Source: Terrisporobacter othiniensis (GTDB lineage Bacteria; Bacillota; Clostridia; Peptostreptococcales; Peptostreptococcaceae). Taken from it: 21,779 nucleotides of DNA. This document shows positions 15,588-21,779 of the stretch, piece by piece. Below the pieces are notes generated by a model. The model did no database searches. It saw nothing but the letters and a program-made list of their open reading frames with translations, and was not told the DNA's origin. Each line of letters opens with the position of its first letter. Within the stretch, counting starts at the first letter, position 1. Both the position numbers and the translations under genes were made by a program. The stretch lies in assembly GCF_000808015.1 (NCBI RefSeq), contig NZ_JWHR01000147.1, forward strand, positions 1 through 21,779, read 5' to 3'.

Positions 15588-16532
15588 TTATTTACCTATG
15601 AACATTTGAGTCCAATATAAAGTTCCATTTGAACTTTTTGCCACACCTATACCTATATCTGTAAAGTTTGCATTTAATATGTTTGCTCTATGTCCTGAAG
15701 AGTTCATCCAAGAATTTACAACTTCCGCTGGTGTTCTTTGACCCATGGCTATATTTTCTCCTGCAGTTCTATAGCTTATGTTAAATTGCTTCATCATATC
15801 AAATGGAGAACCGTAAGTTGGAGAAGTATGGTCAAAGTAATTTTTATTTATCATATCTTGTGATTTTATTGTTGCCACATTAGATAATTGAGTATTAAAA
15901 GATAATTCACTTAAACCTCTTTTACTTCTTTCCACATTAACAAGTCTAGTAACTTCCTTTTGGAAGCTTAAAAATGATCCTGTTGTAGTTTGATTATCAT
16001 TTGATGTGTTATTGTCGTCACTTGGTTTTTCAACTACATTATCATTATCTTGGTTATTATCATTTCCTGTATTGCTATTGTTATTATCTTGGTTATTATC
16101 GTTTCCTGTATTACTATCGCTATTTCCTTGATTATTATCGTTTCCTGTATTACTATTGTTATTATCTTGATTATTATCGTTTCCAATGCTACTATCGCTA
16201 TCACCTTGGTTATTATCATTTCCAGTGTTACTATCATTATTACCTTGGTTATTATCATTTCCTGTATTACTATTGTTATTATCTTGGTTATTATCGTTAC
16301 CAGTATTTGAATTGTTATTGCTTCCTATAGAAGAATCCCCATTTTGAGATGGTTTATTATTACATCCTAGAGATATTTTATACTTTTTACCATTTATAAC
16401 AAGGTATATTGCACCTTTCGTTTTATAATTAGTTATTACTTTTTTACTTAAAGCACTTGATGATACTATACTAGATCCTGCTATTACAGTAATTAATCCT
16501 GCCGTTAATAATGTCTTAAATTTTTTGTTCAT
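15588..16532 (-). CDS. Secreted CAP-domain (SCP/PR1, YkwD-like) protein with Asn-rich repeat linker
   Basis: The 314-residue protein starts at ATG 16532 after GGTGGAT. It has a signal peptide (KKFKTLLTAGLITVIAGSSIV, cleavage near residue 27) and a short N-terminal segment (KGAIYLVINGKKYKISLGC). A low-complexity linker follows, with seven 13-residue repeats (about 75-165). The C-terminal CAP domain covers about 190-314. CAP residues H235 (FDHTSP), E259 (AGENIA) and H281 (SGHRANIL) are present, as is the final YWTQMFIG strand. CAP proteins of this YkwD type are secreted or wall-associated in Firmicutes; their activity is unclear. No sortase motif, LysM or wall-binding repeat is seen. TGTAAC-N5-TGTAAC boxes around its promoter suggest envelope-stress control. 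A GTG at 16541 is a less likely start. Confidence 0.9.
   Translation of the reverse strand: MNKKFKTLLTAGLITVIAGSSIVSSSALSKKVITNYKTKGAIYLVINGKKYKISLGCNNKPSQNGDSSIGSNNNSNTGNDNNQDNNNSNTGNDNNQGNNDSNTGNDNNQGDSDSSIGNDNNQDNNNSNTGNDNNQGNSDSNTGNDNNQDNNNSNTGNDNNQDNDNVVEKPSDDNNTSNDNQTTTGSFLSFQKEVTRLVNVERSKRGLSELSFNTQLSNVATIKSQDMINKNYFDHTSPTYGSPFDMMKQFNISYRTAGENIAMGQRTPAEVVNSWMNSSGHRANILNANFTDIGIGVAKSSNGTLYWTQMFIGK
16038..16310 (-). repeat. Seven tandem 39-bp coding repeats in the CAP gene
   Basis: The minus strand encodes seven consecutive 13-residue units of the type SNTGNDNNQDNNN. Variants at positions 10-13 are GNND, GDSD, GNSD and DNDN, and one unit begins SSIG. The array is exactly 273 bases. The units are similar but not identical, which suggests duplication followed by drift. 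The product is a flexible, hydrophilic, acidic spacer between the signal/N-terminal segment and the CAP domain. The repeat also opens long but meaningless frames in other readings. Confidence 0.92.
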
Positions 16533-16559
16533 AATATCCACCGTCCTATTTTCTAAATT

Positions 16560-16576
16560 TGTAACTTTTTTGTAAC
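16560..16576 (+). promoter_or_regulatory. WalR-type box in the CAP gene leader
   Basis: TGTAAC-TTTTT-TGTAAC is an exact match to the published WalR (YycF) motif TGTWAH-N5-TGTWAH of Firmicutes. It lies 28-44 bases upstream of the CAP start codon and probably downstream of its transcription start. Recognition by a WalR orthologue is inferred. Confidence 0.5.
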
Positions 16577-16607
16577 CTTTAGGGTGTGTGTTACCCCTGT
16601 AATTAGT

Positions 16608-16636
16608 ATTCTAACATCTATTCATTAGATTTTTAA
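16608..16636 (-). promoter_or_regulatory. Possible promoter of the CAP-domain gene
   Basis: On the minus strand TTAAAA (16636-16631), a 17-base spacer and TAGAAT (16613-16608) give a moderate sigma-A match with a start near 16601 and a leader of about 69 bases. A pair of TGTWAH half-sites with 4-base spacing (16638-16653) lies just upstream of the -35. Confidence 0.4.
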
Positions 16637-16700
16637 CTGTTATTTAATGTAAATTTATTATTTTACCCACATAAATGCTGAAATATACTTATTTTTTAGT

Positions 16701-16733
16701 AAAAAAAATACAACATAATTTTCATTATGTTGT
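16701..16733 (-). terminator. Terminator of the small acidic protein gene
   Basis: ACAACATAAT (16710-16719) pairs perfectly with ATTATGTTGT (16724-16733) around a 4-base loop. On the minus strand it is followed by a run of T (from the A-run at 16701-16708). Confidence 0.82.
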
Positions 16734-16751
16734 AACTTTTCAATTCATTTT

Positions 16752-16768
16752 TGTAACCTTTTTGTTAA
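16752..16768 (+). promoter_or_regulatory. Second WalR-type box, upstream of the CAP gene
   Basis: TGTAAC-CTTTT-TGTTAA also fits TGTWAH-N5-TGTWAH exactly. It overlaps the stop codon of the small acidic protein gene and lies about 150-170 bases upstream of the predicted CAP transcription start. A 14-base word (TTTTTGTAACCTTT) is shared between this site and the first box. Confidence 0.4.
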
Positions 16769-17022
16769 TTATCAAAATCTATATGATATGTTTTTCCATT
16801 TGATTTTATATCTAAATAAGATAAGTTAAATTGATCTTTCATTACATCAATTTTATACTCGTATATTGCATCATCTTCTTTTTTGCTCATAAATATGTAA
16901 CTACCTTCTTCTTTATCCTCTATTTCATCACATATTTCATCATAAATTTCTTCTCCACTTATATGTCCTTCATATCCTGATGCATGTATTTTATCTTCTA
17001 TCATTTTATATAACTCTTCCAT
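16765..17022 (-). CDS. Small acidic protein of unknown function
   Basis: The 85-residue product is rich in Glu and Asp (EEIYDEICDEIEDKEEG near residues 24-40), with a C-terminal part that looks like beta strands (YEYKIDVMKDQFNLSYLDIKSNGKTYHIDFDN). It has no signal peptide or membrane helix. The ATG has a strong, well-spaced ribosome binding site (AAGGAGTG) and a good terminator follows, which support a real single gene. I do not recognise the family. Confidence 0.72.
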   Translation of the reverse strand: MEELYKMIEDKIHASGYEGHISGEEIYDEICDEIEDKEEGSYIFMSKKEDDAIYEYKIDVMKDQFNLSYLDIKSNGKTYHIDFDN

Positions 17023-17171
17023 TTGATGACACTCCTTAATAATAATTTTTCATTATAATTATATATTATACACAAATATAAAATAATTAAAATATTTTCT
17101 TTTGTCCTAATTATATAAATCCATAATCCTAATTAGCTTTTTGTAAACATCAAGAAAAATCAAAATTATTA

Positions 17172-17585
17172 CTAGTATTCAATTTTTAATTCATCTGATA
17201 TTATTTTAGCTGTATCATAAGCCATCTCTCCAATAAGATTATAACATTTATTCAATTTTTCTTCACTTTCTGCTTCTAATCCCTTTGTAATTTACTTACA
17301 ACATATAGAACTATTTTTTCTATAAATATATCATGAATATTTTTACTTAGCTCTTTTGCTTTATTTATAGACGAATCATTTCCTTCACTTCTGCTAAATA
17401 ATAAACCTATAGATATATTTGTAGCTGATAATGTACCACAAACACATCCACAACCATCTATTCTTCCAGAAAATCTAGAAGCAACTCTAAATTGCTTTTA
17501 ATACTGACTCTGAACATGATAATTTTTCATTTTTAAAGTAGTTTTGTGCCTCTTTTCCAATTGGGTTTAAATCAATTTTTTTCAT
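17172..17585 (-). pseudogene. Decayed C_GCAxxG_C_C-family protein gene
   Basis: Read on the minus strand from ATG 17585 to TAG 17172, this is a 138-codon gene broken by three lesions. An extra T at about 17489 shifts the frame after SCSESVLKAI. A missing A in the six-A run at 17314-17319 shifts it again. A TAA at 17292-17294 stops it after SSICCK. With these repaired the product shows the cysteine pattern of the C_GCAxxG_C_C redox-type family: CSESV, then RVASRFSGRIDGCGCVCG, ICCK, and CYNLIGEMAYDTAKII. The natural protein is about 140-150 residues, so the whole gene is present. No clear ribosome binding site precedes the ATG, which fits decay. Family assignment is from motif memory. Confidence 0.8.
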
Positions 17586-17988
17586 AATAAATTTACATTA
17601 AATTCTAATTAGTTCTTTATAATTAATGTAAAGATAATCTTAGTGATATAGATTTTAATATCCTTGATGATGATGAAAAATTTTTCGTCATCATCTCCCC
17701 TTATTTTTTATCTTTTACTAAAATAGCTGTATATAATTAATATTACCACCGTTATACTTATTAGTTTTCAAATCTTTTATTTTTTAATAAAATTATTATT
17801 ATTTTAAAAAATCTTTTCCTATCTCATTTATTTTCTTTTTATACTTTTTATGTTAAAATAGTTATTATATTTTGATAATCTTGAATATAAATTTTAATAG
17901 ATATTTTGTTAATAATATAAATATAATATTTGTTTCAAGTATCAAAGATAAATAGATTAAATTCTATTAAGGAAACAGGAGGATTGAA
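17586..17988. other. Intergenic stretch, no gene seen
   Basis: About 400 bases of very A/T-rich DNA lie between the pseudogene and the next plus-strand gene. The only distinct element is a hairpin at 17666-17695. The rest contains many TATAAT-like hexamers but no clear coding frame, and the promoter of the downstream gene cannot be fixed among them. Confidence 0.6.
17666..17695 (+). terminator. Orphan hairpin, terminator-like
   Basis: GATGATGATGAAAAA (17666-17680) and TTTTTCGTCATCATC (17681-17695) form a 15-bp inverted repeat with one G-T pair, followed by TCCCCTTATTTTTT. In plus orientation it resembles a terminator, but no plus-strand gene precedes it, so it may belong to an unseen RNA or a lost gene. 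Confidence 0.45.
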
Positions 17989-18444
17989 ATGAGCATAAGA
18001 CAAAAATTTGCCGAATCATTTGCAAGATCTAAAACAATGAGCGGCCCAGAAAAAAAAGCCAACGAAATAATGGGGAAAATCCTTTTAAAAAAAGCTATAC
18101 TTCCAATAGTTGCTATGATTGTTGTTATCATAGTATTTGCAGCAATGAGACTTAATGGTTGGTATGCTTTTGCAATAAACATAGCAATAGCTGTTGGTAC
18201 TTTCTTCTATATGAGAAATGAAAGTAAAAAATATCAAACATTTAAACCTTATGTTGGTAACTTAATAAAGGTTGAGAAAAAGGGTAAAAAGGAATACGTT
18301 GCAATTATAAAACAAGGTAAAACACCTGTTAAATTACAAATTGCTTATGGTGGAGAAGATTTAGAAAATATTAAGAGAAATCAACTTGTACAAATAAGCT
18401 ACAATCCAGATTACAAAATAGCTATATTAGTTACAAAGCAATAA
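17989..18444 (+). CDS. Membrane protein with two helices and a C-terminal soluble domain
   Basis: The 151-residue product has a basic cytosolic N-terminus, two membrane helices (about 32-53 and 58-75) and a C-terminal soluble part of about 75 residues. That part looks like a small beta domain: GNLIKVEKKGKKEYVAIIKQGK, then LKRNQLVQISYNPDYKIAIL-like strands. The ATG has a strong CAGGAGG site 6 bases upstream, and a strong terminator follows. I do not recognise the family. The two-helix hairpin plus short beta domain recalls NfeD-like or DUF-type membrane proteins, but no motif proves it. Confidence 0.8.
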   Translation: MSIRQKFAESFARSKTMSGPEKKANEIMGKILLKKAILPIVAMIVVIIVFAAMRLNGWYAFAINIAIAVGTFFYMRNESKKYQTFKPYVGNLIKVEKKGKKEYVAIIKQGKTPVKLQIAYGGEDLENIKRNQLVQISYNPDYKIAILVTKQ

Positions 18445-18466
18445 TATTAATTAATAATTAATACAT

Positions 18467-18503
18467 ATAAAAAACTTCTACTATTTTAGTAGAAGTTTTT
18501 TAT
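18467..18503. terminator. Bidirectional terminator, 16-bp stem
   Basis: Positions 18467-18482 and 18488-18503 form a perfect 16-bp stem (AAAAAACTTCTACT / AGTAGAAGTTTTTT core) with a 5-base loop, between convergent genes. Confidence 0.9.
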
Positions 18504-18509
18504 TATTAT

Positions 18510-18770
18510 TTACTCTTTATTAAATACATAATCTCTATAAATTTTAAGTGCTTTTGCAAGTTGGTCTGGACAAGAGGTATTTCTATTTCTACAAGGTATA
18601 TATTCAAGTTCATCAATTATTTCATCAATATGTCTTCCTTCAACGAAATGTTTTAAAGCAATTAATGACCCATCACATCCTCCATCAAATACTACATCTA
18701 ATAAAATATCATCCTCTATATTTAATAAGATTGATTTTGCACAAACACCATGAGTATAATATCTATACAA
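18510..18770 (-). CDS. TSCPD domain protein
   Basis: The 86-residue protein is a stand-alone TSCPD domain (TIGR03905-like). Its diagnostic C-terminal motif is NTSCPDQLAKAL, here with cysteines at C10, C32, C60 and C67 that probably bind a metal or a cluster. GGCDGSLIALKHFVEGR is also characteristic. The same domain occurs at the C-terminus of vitamin-B12-dependent ribonucleotide reductases, but the function of the small free form is unknown. The ATG follows GGGGGTGAAG. It is convergent with the two-helix membrane protein gene, shares its terminator, and is divergent from the five-helix protein gene. Confidence 0.9.
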   Translation of the reverse strand: MYRYYTHGVCAKSILLNIEDDILLDVVFDGGCDGSLIALKHFVEGRHIDEIIDELEYIPCRNRNTSCPDQLAKALKIYRDYVFNKE

Positions 18771-18807
18771 TTTTCTTCACCCCCATAATAATTTATGATT
18801 AAAAAAA

Positions 18808-18816
18808 TGCTATAAT
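18808..18816 (+). promoter_or_regulatory. Extended -10 promoter upstream of the multi-helix protein gene
   Basis: TGCTATAAT (TGn plus perfect TATAAT) lies on the plus strand with no clear -35. A start near 18823 would give a leader of about 93 bases that includes a small TAGTA/TACTA hairpin. Confidence 0.4.
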
Positions 18817-18915
18817 GATATTGTATTTATTTATCTTGATATAATTAATGTTTAAGAAGCAAAATTGAGGTAAATAGTAATAGTAAGATACTACTTATGC
18901 GAAAGGAGTATAGTT

Positions 18916-19332
18916 TTGAAAAAAGAGTATTTTTTTGAAATGGGTTTTAGAGGACTGACTCTTATCTTTTGGCCCATAATAATATATAAGTGGATTTTTA
19001 TTCCAAATATTTATATGGAAAGAAATTCTTTTTTAATATTTAGCATTTTGGCAATAATATACATAATAAATATTGGTATTTCACAGGCAAAATATAAATT
19101 TTTAGATAATATAGTAATATATTATAGAATTTCTACATTAATTTCTTTTATATTAACATTAGCATCATTTTTGCTATATCCTACTAATATAACATTAATG
19201 TGGTTAAAAGTATTATTTATTTTTATCTACTTCTATATTTCCTTTAAAAATGTTTATACTTATAAAATAGAAGAATGTGTAGTCGGTATGATTAGTGCAG
19301 TGTTATTATTAGTAATAAGCATATGTTATTAA
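18916..19332 (+). CDS. Polytopic membrane protein of unknown function
   Basis: The 138-residue product begins at TTG 18916, 7 bases after AAAGGAG, and has about five membrane segments (near 13-30, 38-55, 70-88, 93-111 and 120-137). It is rich in Ile, Tyr and Phe, with few charged residues. No transporter or enzyme motif is visible, and I do not recognise the family. It lies on the same strand as the parvulin gene, but that gene has its own promoter, so the two are probably separate. Confidence 0.7.
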   Translation: MKKEYFFEMGFRGLTLIFWPIIIYKWIFIPNIYMERNSFLIFSILAIIYIINIGISQAKYKFLDNIVIYYRISTLISFILTLASFLLYPTNITLMWLKVLFIFIYFYISFKNVYTYKIEECVVGMISAVLLLVISICY

Positions 19333-19359
19333 TTACCATATATTTATCTTAGGAAATAT

Positions 19360-19388
19360 TAGACATAGTTTATATTTTTTGGTATTAT
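19360..19388 (+). promoter_or_regulatory. Promoter of the parvulin gene
   Basis: TAGACA (19360-19365), a 17-base spacer and TATTAT (19383-19388) preceded by TGG (extended -10) form a good sigma-A match, with a start near 19395. This places the upstream in-frame start at 19379 outside the transcript. Confidence 0.6.
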
Positions 19389-19441
19389 TTATACTGAAAG
19401 TTATTATAAAATCTCAAGGGTGCAAAGGAGTAACTAACAAT

Positions 19442-20200
19442 ATGGAAAAGAAAATATTAGCCAAAGTTGGAGAAAAAGAAATATCTAACTTAGACGTTCA
19501 AAGTGCAATTCAAGGACTTGATCCTTATCAAGCACAACAATTCCAAACTGAAGAAGGTCAAAAATATGTATTAGAAGATTTAATAAATCAAGAATTATTA
19601 TACATGTATGCAAAAGATAATAAAATAGACCAAGATGAAGACTTCAGAAATGAAATGAAAAGAGTTGAAGAAAATGTATTAAAACAATACGTTATCAACA
19701 AAATATTAACTAGCGTTCAATTAACAGAAGAAGAAAAAAAAGCTTTCTTTGAAGCTCAAAAACAAAACTTCTCTAAGCCAGAAACTGCTTCAGCTAAACA
19801 TATATTAGTTGACAACGAAGAAAAAGCAAATGATATATTAGGTAAAATAAATACTGGTGAAATATCCTTTGAAGATGCAGCTAAAGAACATTCTACTTGT
19901 CCATCAAAAGATGCTGGTGGAGATTTAGGTTCTTTTGGAAGAGGACAAATGGTTCCAGAATTCGAAGAAGCTGTATTCAATATGAATAAAGGTGAAGTAA
20001 GTGGACCTGTTAAAACTCAATTTGGATATCACTTAATCAAATTAGAAGATAAAAAAGAAAGTACTGTACCTACATATGATGAAGTTTCTGAAGAAGTAGG
20101 TAGAACTTTATTATACCAAAAACAAGGTGAAGTTTACCAACAAAAACTAAACGAAGTTAAGGCTAAATTCCCTAACTCTGTTGAATACATGAATAAATAA
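19442..20200 (+). CDS. Parvulin-type peptidyl-prolyl cis-trans isomerase, cytoplasmic
   Basis: The 252-residue protein has an N-terminal SurA/PrsA-like helical part (1-110) and a parvulin (PpiC) domain at about 113-205, then a helical C-terminus. Parvulin active-site residues are visible: H120 (AKHIL), C153 (STCPS), the GGDLGSFGRGQMVPEFEEAVF block with M170 and F174, and H197 (FGYHLIKL). Unlike PrsA it lacks a signal peptide and lipobox, since the chain begins MEKKILAKVGEKEI, so it should fold cytosolic or nascent proteins. ATG 19442 is preferred to the longer frame because AAAGGAG lies upstream and the promoter starts after 19379. The spacing to the ATG, about 11 bases, is on the long side. 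Codons such as AAC and TTC are unusually common, suggesting high expression. Confidence 0.92.
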   Translation: MEKKILAKVGEKEISNLDVQSAIQGLDPYQAQQFQTEEGQKYVLEDLINQELLYMYAKDNKIDQDEDFRNEMKRVEENVLKQYVINKILTSVQLTEEEKKAFFEAQKQNFSKPETASAKHILVDNEEKANDILGKINTGEISFEDAAKEHSTCPSKDAGGDLGSFGRGQMVPEFEEAVFNMNKGEVSGPVKTQFGYHLIKLEDKKESTVPTYDEVSEEVGRTLLYQKQGEVYQQKLNEVKAKFPNSVEYMNK

Positions 20201-20234
20201 ATTAATTAATAAAAAATATAAAAGATTTACAACC

Positions 20235-20267
20235 AAAACAGCCCTTAGGTAATCTAAGAGCTGTTTT
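20235..20267. terminator. Terminator between the parvulin and Lrp-type genes
   Basis: AAAACAGCCCTTAG (20235-20248) pairs with CTAAGAGCTGTTTT (20254-20267) with a single mismatch and a 5-base loop, followed by T. It lies between convergent genes and can serve both. Confidence 0.82.
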
Positions 20268-20270
20268 TAA

Positions 20271-20753
20271 TTATATAAATATTCCATTACTTTTATATTT
20301 TTTAGTTATTAAATTAAAATTAACTTCTGTAACCCCTTTAATTTTATATACTTCTTCAAATATAAAATTATTAAGCTCCTCAAAATCTTTAACATATCCA
20401 TGAACGTGCAATTCATTTTTACCTGTCGTAGCATATACTGATTCTATTTGTGGATGTTTGCAAAGTTCACTTGCAACATAATCTATTTCACTTGGTATTG
20501 CAGCTATTTGTAAAAATACAGCTGTATTAAGCCCTACCTTAGGTGAGTTAAGCTGTACTGTAAATTTTTCAATTATTCCTTCTTCAGTCATTTTCATAAC
20601 TCTTTCTCTTACAGCCATACGAGATAGATGTACTTCTCTAGCTATTTCTGCATAAGATACTCTACAATCATTCGCCAATAGGCTTAGTATGTCCATGTCA
20701 ATCTTATTTAATTTCAAGCCAATTTTATTAAAGTTCAAAGTATCTTCTTTCAT
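20271..20753 (-). CDS. Lrp/AsnC-family transcriptional regulator
   Basis: The 160-residue protein has the usual Lrp layout: an N-terminal helix-turn-helix (about 16-62, with DILSLLANDCRVSYAEIAREVHLSRMAVRERVMKM) and a C-terminal RAM/ligand-binding domain (about 75-155) with the TTGKNELHV loop. Such proteins form octamers and sense amino acids. The ATG follows GGGGAGG at 9 bases. A TATAAT at 20781-20786 on the minus strand suits a promoter with a leader of about 22 bases, though the -35 is weak. No amino-acid metabolism gene is adjacent, so the target is not indicated. The downstream neighbour on this strand is separated by a terminator, so it is monocistronic. Confidence 0.9.
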   Translation of the reverse strand: MKEDTLNFNKIGLKLNKIDMDILSLLANDCRVSYAEIAREVHLSRMAVRERVMKMTEEGIIEKFTVQLNSPKVGLNTAVFLQIAAIPSEIDYVASELCKHPQIESVYATTGKNELHVHGYVKDFEELNNFIFEEVYKIKGVTEVNFNLITKKYKSNGIFI

Positions 20754-20815
20754 AAAATCAACACCTCCCCTTTACAGTCAATTATATCATCATAAAATAA
20801 GGGTGTATACATAAT

Positions 20816-20844
20816 TTACCATTTATTGTAGATTTTTGTATAAT
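20816..20844 (+). promoter_or_regulatory. Promoter for the candidate structured RNA
   Basis: TTACCA (20816-20821), a 17-base spacer and a perfect TATAAT (20839-20844) on the plus strand predict transcription from about 20851. This places the start downstream of the only sizeable plus-strand open frame start (20836) in the region. Confidence 0.45.
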
Positions 20845-20850
20845 TTTTTA

Positions 20851-21069
20851 ATATTATATATTATTAAAAAATTTGATTCACTCATATCGCAAAAATTGAG
20901 AAGCATGTCATCAATGATATATCCTCGTTACCATTTTGAGCAACTGCGTGAGCCCTATAAAATCTCATATAAATCTGTTACTCAAATGATATTCCTTCAT
21001 TTTGCCTTAAGCTACTTTGTGGAATCTATGAAATTCCAAGTACCTATGTTGCTCAAAAGTAACTTTTTT
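20851..21069 (+). ncRNA. Candidate structured non-coding RNA
   Basis: A stretch of about 210 bases with higher G+C than its flanks follows a plausible promoter and ends in a helix plus TTTTTT (21064-21069). The distal helix pairs GTTAC-(CA)-TTTTGAGCAAC (20927-20944) with GTTGCTCAAAAGTAAC (21048-21063): 16 bp with a 2-base bulge. A competing partner, GTTACTCAAA (20977-20986), can pair with the same TTTGAGCAAC with one mismatch. Inner hairpins include TGGAAT/ATTCCA and CAAATGA/TCATTTTG. The plus-strand reading frame across it (20836-21123) has no ribosome binding site and no recognisable protein. No plus-strand gene follows, so an independent small RNA is favoured over a leader. A decayed mobile-element fragment is an alternative. 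Confidence 0.4.
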
Positions 21070-21148
21070 ACCTATCTACATTCATTAATATTGCTTAGTT
21101 TTACAAATTATTTACAAATTTGAGAGAAATATAATTATCCTTGTATGT

Positions 21149-21184
21149 AAAAAAATAGATAGACTCTTGTTTAGTCTATCTATT
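21149..21184 (-). terminator. Terminator of the CBS-domain gene
   Basis: AATAGATAGACT (21154-21165) pairs perfectly with AGTCTATCTATT (21173-21184) around a 7-base loop. An A-run at 21149-21155 becomes the poly-U on the minus strand. Confidence 0.82.
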
Positions 21185-21227
21185 CTTCATAAAAATCTAA
21201 GCCTTTTATTATTAATTATTGAAATGT

Positions 21228-21659
21228 TTATATTTTTACAGTTTTATGTATTTTGTCATAACAATATTCAATAATCTCTTTTCTTTTTATTATTCCAATA
21301 AAAGTTTTATGGTCATCAATAACCGGAACAAAGTTTTGATTTCTAGCCTTTGATATCAAATCTTCTATATTGGCCTCCACAGATACGGGTGTATTATCCT
21401 TTCTTCTTTTTATCGTACTAATTGGCATATCTTCCAATGCTTTAAAATCTAATGTTTTTTCTTGAAAATTGTCTTTTAATGTCCACAACAAGTCGCCTTC
21501 TGTTATAGTTCCTACATATTTCCCATCTCGAGTCAATATAGGTATAGATGAATATTTATGATACTCCATCTTTTCTAGAGTTTGTCTCAATGTATAGTCT
21601 TCATAAATAAAAGCCACTTCACTTTTTGGTGTTAAGAAAAACAAAATATTCATTAACAT
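21228..21659 (-). CDS. CBS-domain pair protein
   Basis: The 143-residue protein is little more than a tandem CBS (Bateman) module. Repeat 1 covers about 15-60 (DYTLRQTLEKMEYHKYSSIPILTRDGKYVGTITEGDLL) and repeat 2 about 77-135 (ISTIKRRKDNTPVSVEANIEDLISKARNQNFVPVIDDHKTFIGIIKRKEII). Such modules bind adenine nucleotides, and the small Firmicute DarB/CbpB proteins of similar size bind c-di-AMP. Which ligand this one uses cannot be read from the sequence. The ATG at 21659 follows GGAGGT at short spacing; ATG 21653 is an alternative. A TATAAT at 21684-21689 (minus strand) probably serves as its -10. It is a single-gene unit with its own terminator. Confidence 0.88.
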   Translation of the reverse strand: MLMNILFFLTPKSEVAFIYEDYTLRQTLEKMEYHKYSSIPILTRDGKYVGTITEGDLLWTLKDNFQEKTLDFKALEDMPISTIKRRKDNTPVSVEANIEDLISKARNQNFVPVIDDHKTFIGIIKRKEIIEYCYDKIHKTVKI

Positions 21660-21779
21660 TACACCTCCAAAATTAACTAGCTAATTATAAAAGGATTTCC
21701 CTCACTATTAATTTTATCATATTTACATCATAATTCAAATTTATATTTTCAAATTCAATTTAAAGGGTATAAATAAATT

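Noticed and set aside
16001..16330. Long plus-strand and alternate-frame open frames opposite the CAP gene (Tyr/Ile-rich repeats)
   Set aside because: They are shadows of the 39-bp coding repeat. They have no ribosome binding site, and the sense strand encodes a clear signal peptide and CAP domain.
21004..21070. Minus-strand reading with protein-like words opposite the candidate RNA (possible transposase remnant)
   Set aside because: Several stops occur in every minus-strand frame at about the density expected by chance, and no family could be named. It is kept only as an alternative for the RNA region.
20836..21123. Plus-strand open frame of 95 codons
   Set aside because: It has no ribosome binding site, no recognisable domain, and its start lies upstream of the predicted transcription start. 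The region is better explained as a structured RNA.

Overview
The window looks like ordinary chromosome of a low-G+C Gram-positive anaerobe of class Clostridia. The evidence is strong AGGAGG-type ribosome binding sites, frequent TTG starts, A/T-rich codon use, short hairpin terminators shared by convergent genes, and families such as a DUF3867-like protein, a TSCPD protein, a GyrI-like protein and a cytoplasmic parvulin. A Peptostreptococcaceae member (Clostridioides/Paraclostridium type) would fit, but the genus cannot be fixed from the sequence alone. No rRNA, tRNA, CRISPR array, integrase or intact insertion sequence was seen.

Layout, left to right. Positions 1-950 hold a minus-strand pair: a membrane protein cut by the window edge and a sugar-phosphate isomerase/epimerase-like TIM barrel. 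A plus-strand run follows: an ABC-F ATPase of Uup/YfmR type, a tandem 47-nt repeat, a C-terminally truncated glycerophosphodiesterase and a nicotinamidase-like hydrolase. From 4.5 to 9.5 kb are mostly minus-strand genes: a small membrane protein, a DUF3867-like protein, an LD-carboxypeptidase, a Gfo/Idh/MocA oxidoreductase and a DMT transporter. A 23-residue membrane micropeptide ORF and a YrvL-like membrane protein lie on the plus strand. At 9.7 kb is a BusR-like (GntR + RCK_C) regulator, facing glpK. Then come cspA and a three-gene operon (methyltransferase, lipoprotein, DUF1294 protein), a Cu/Zn superoxide dismutase and a GyrI-like protein. The 15.6-17.6 kb part holds a secreted CAP-domain protein with an Asn-rich repeat linker, a small acidic protein and a decayed C_GCAxxG_C_C-family gene. 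The right end holds two membrane proteins, a TSCPD protein, a cytosolic parvulin, an Lrp/AsnC regulator, a probable structured RNA and a CBS-domain protein.

The genes do not form one pathway. Local themes are cell envelope (CAP protein with WalR-type boxes, LD-carboxypeptidase), glycerol/phosphodiester use (GlpK, truncated GDPD), stress and osmotic control (CspA, SOD, BusR-like regulator), and translation or protein quality (ABC-F, parvulin). The observations most worth a second look are the tandem repeat at 3081-3186, the candidate RNA at about 20850-21069 with two competing helices, the TGTAAC-N5-TGTAAC boxes around the CAP gene, and the TTG-initiated micropeptide at 5628-5699. Nothing in the window is clearly a new multi-gene system.
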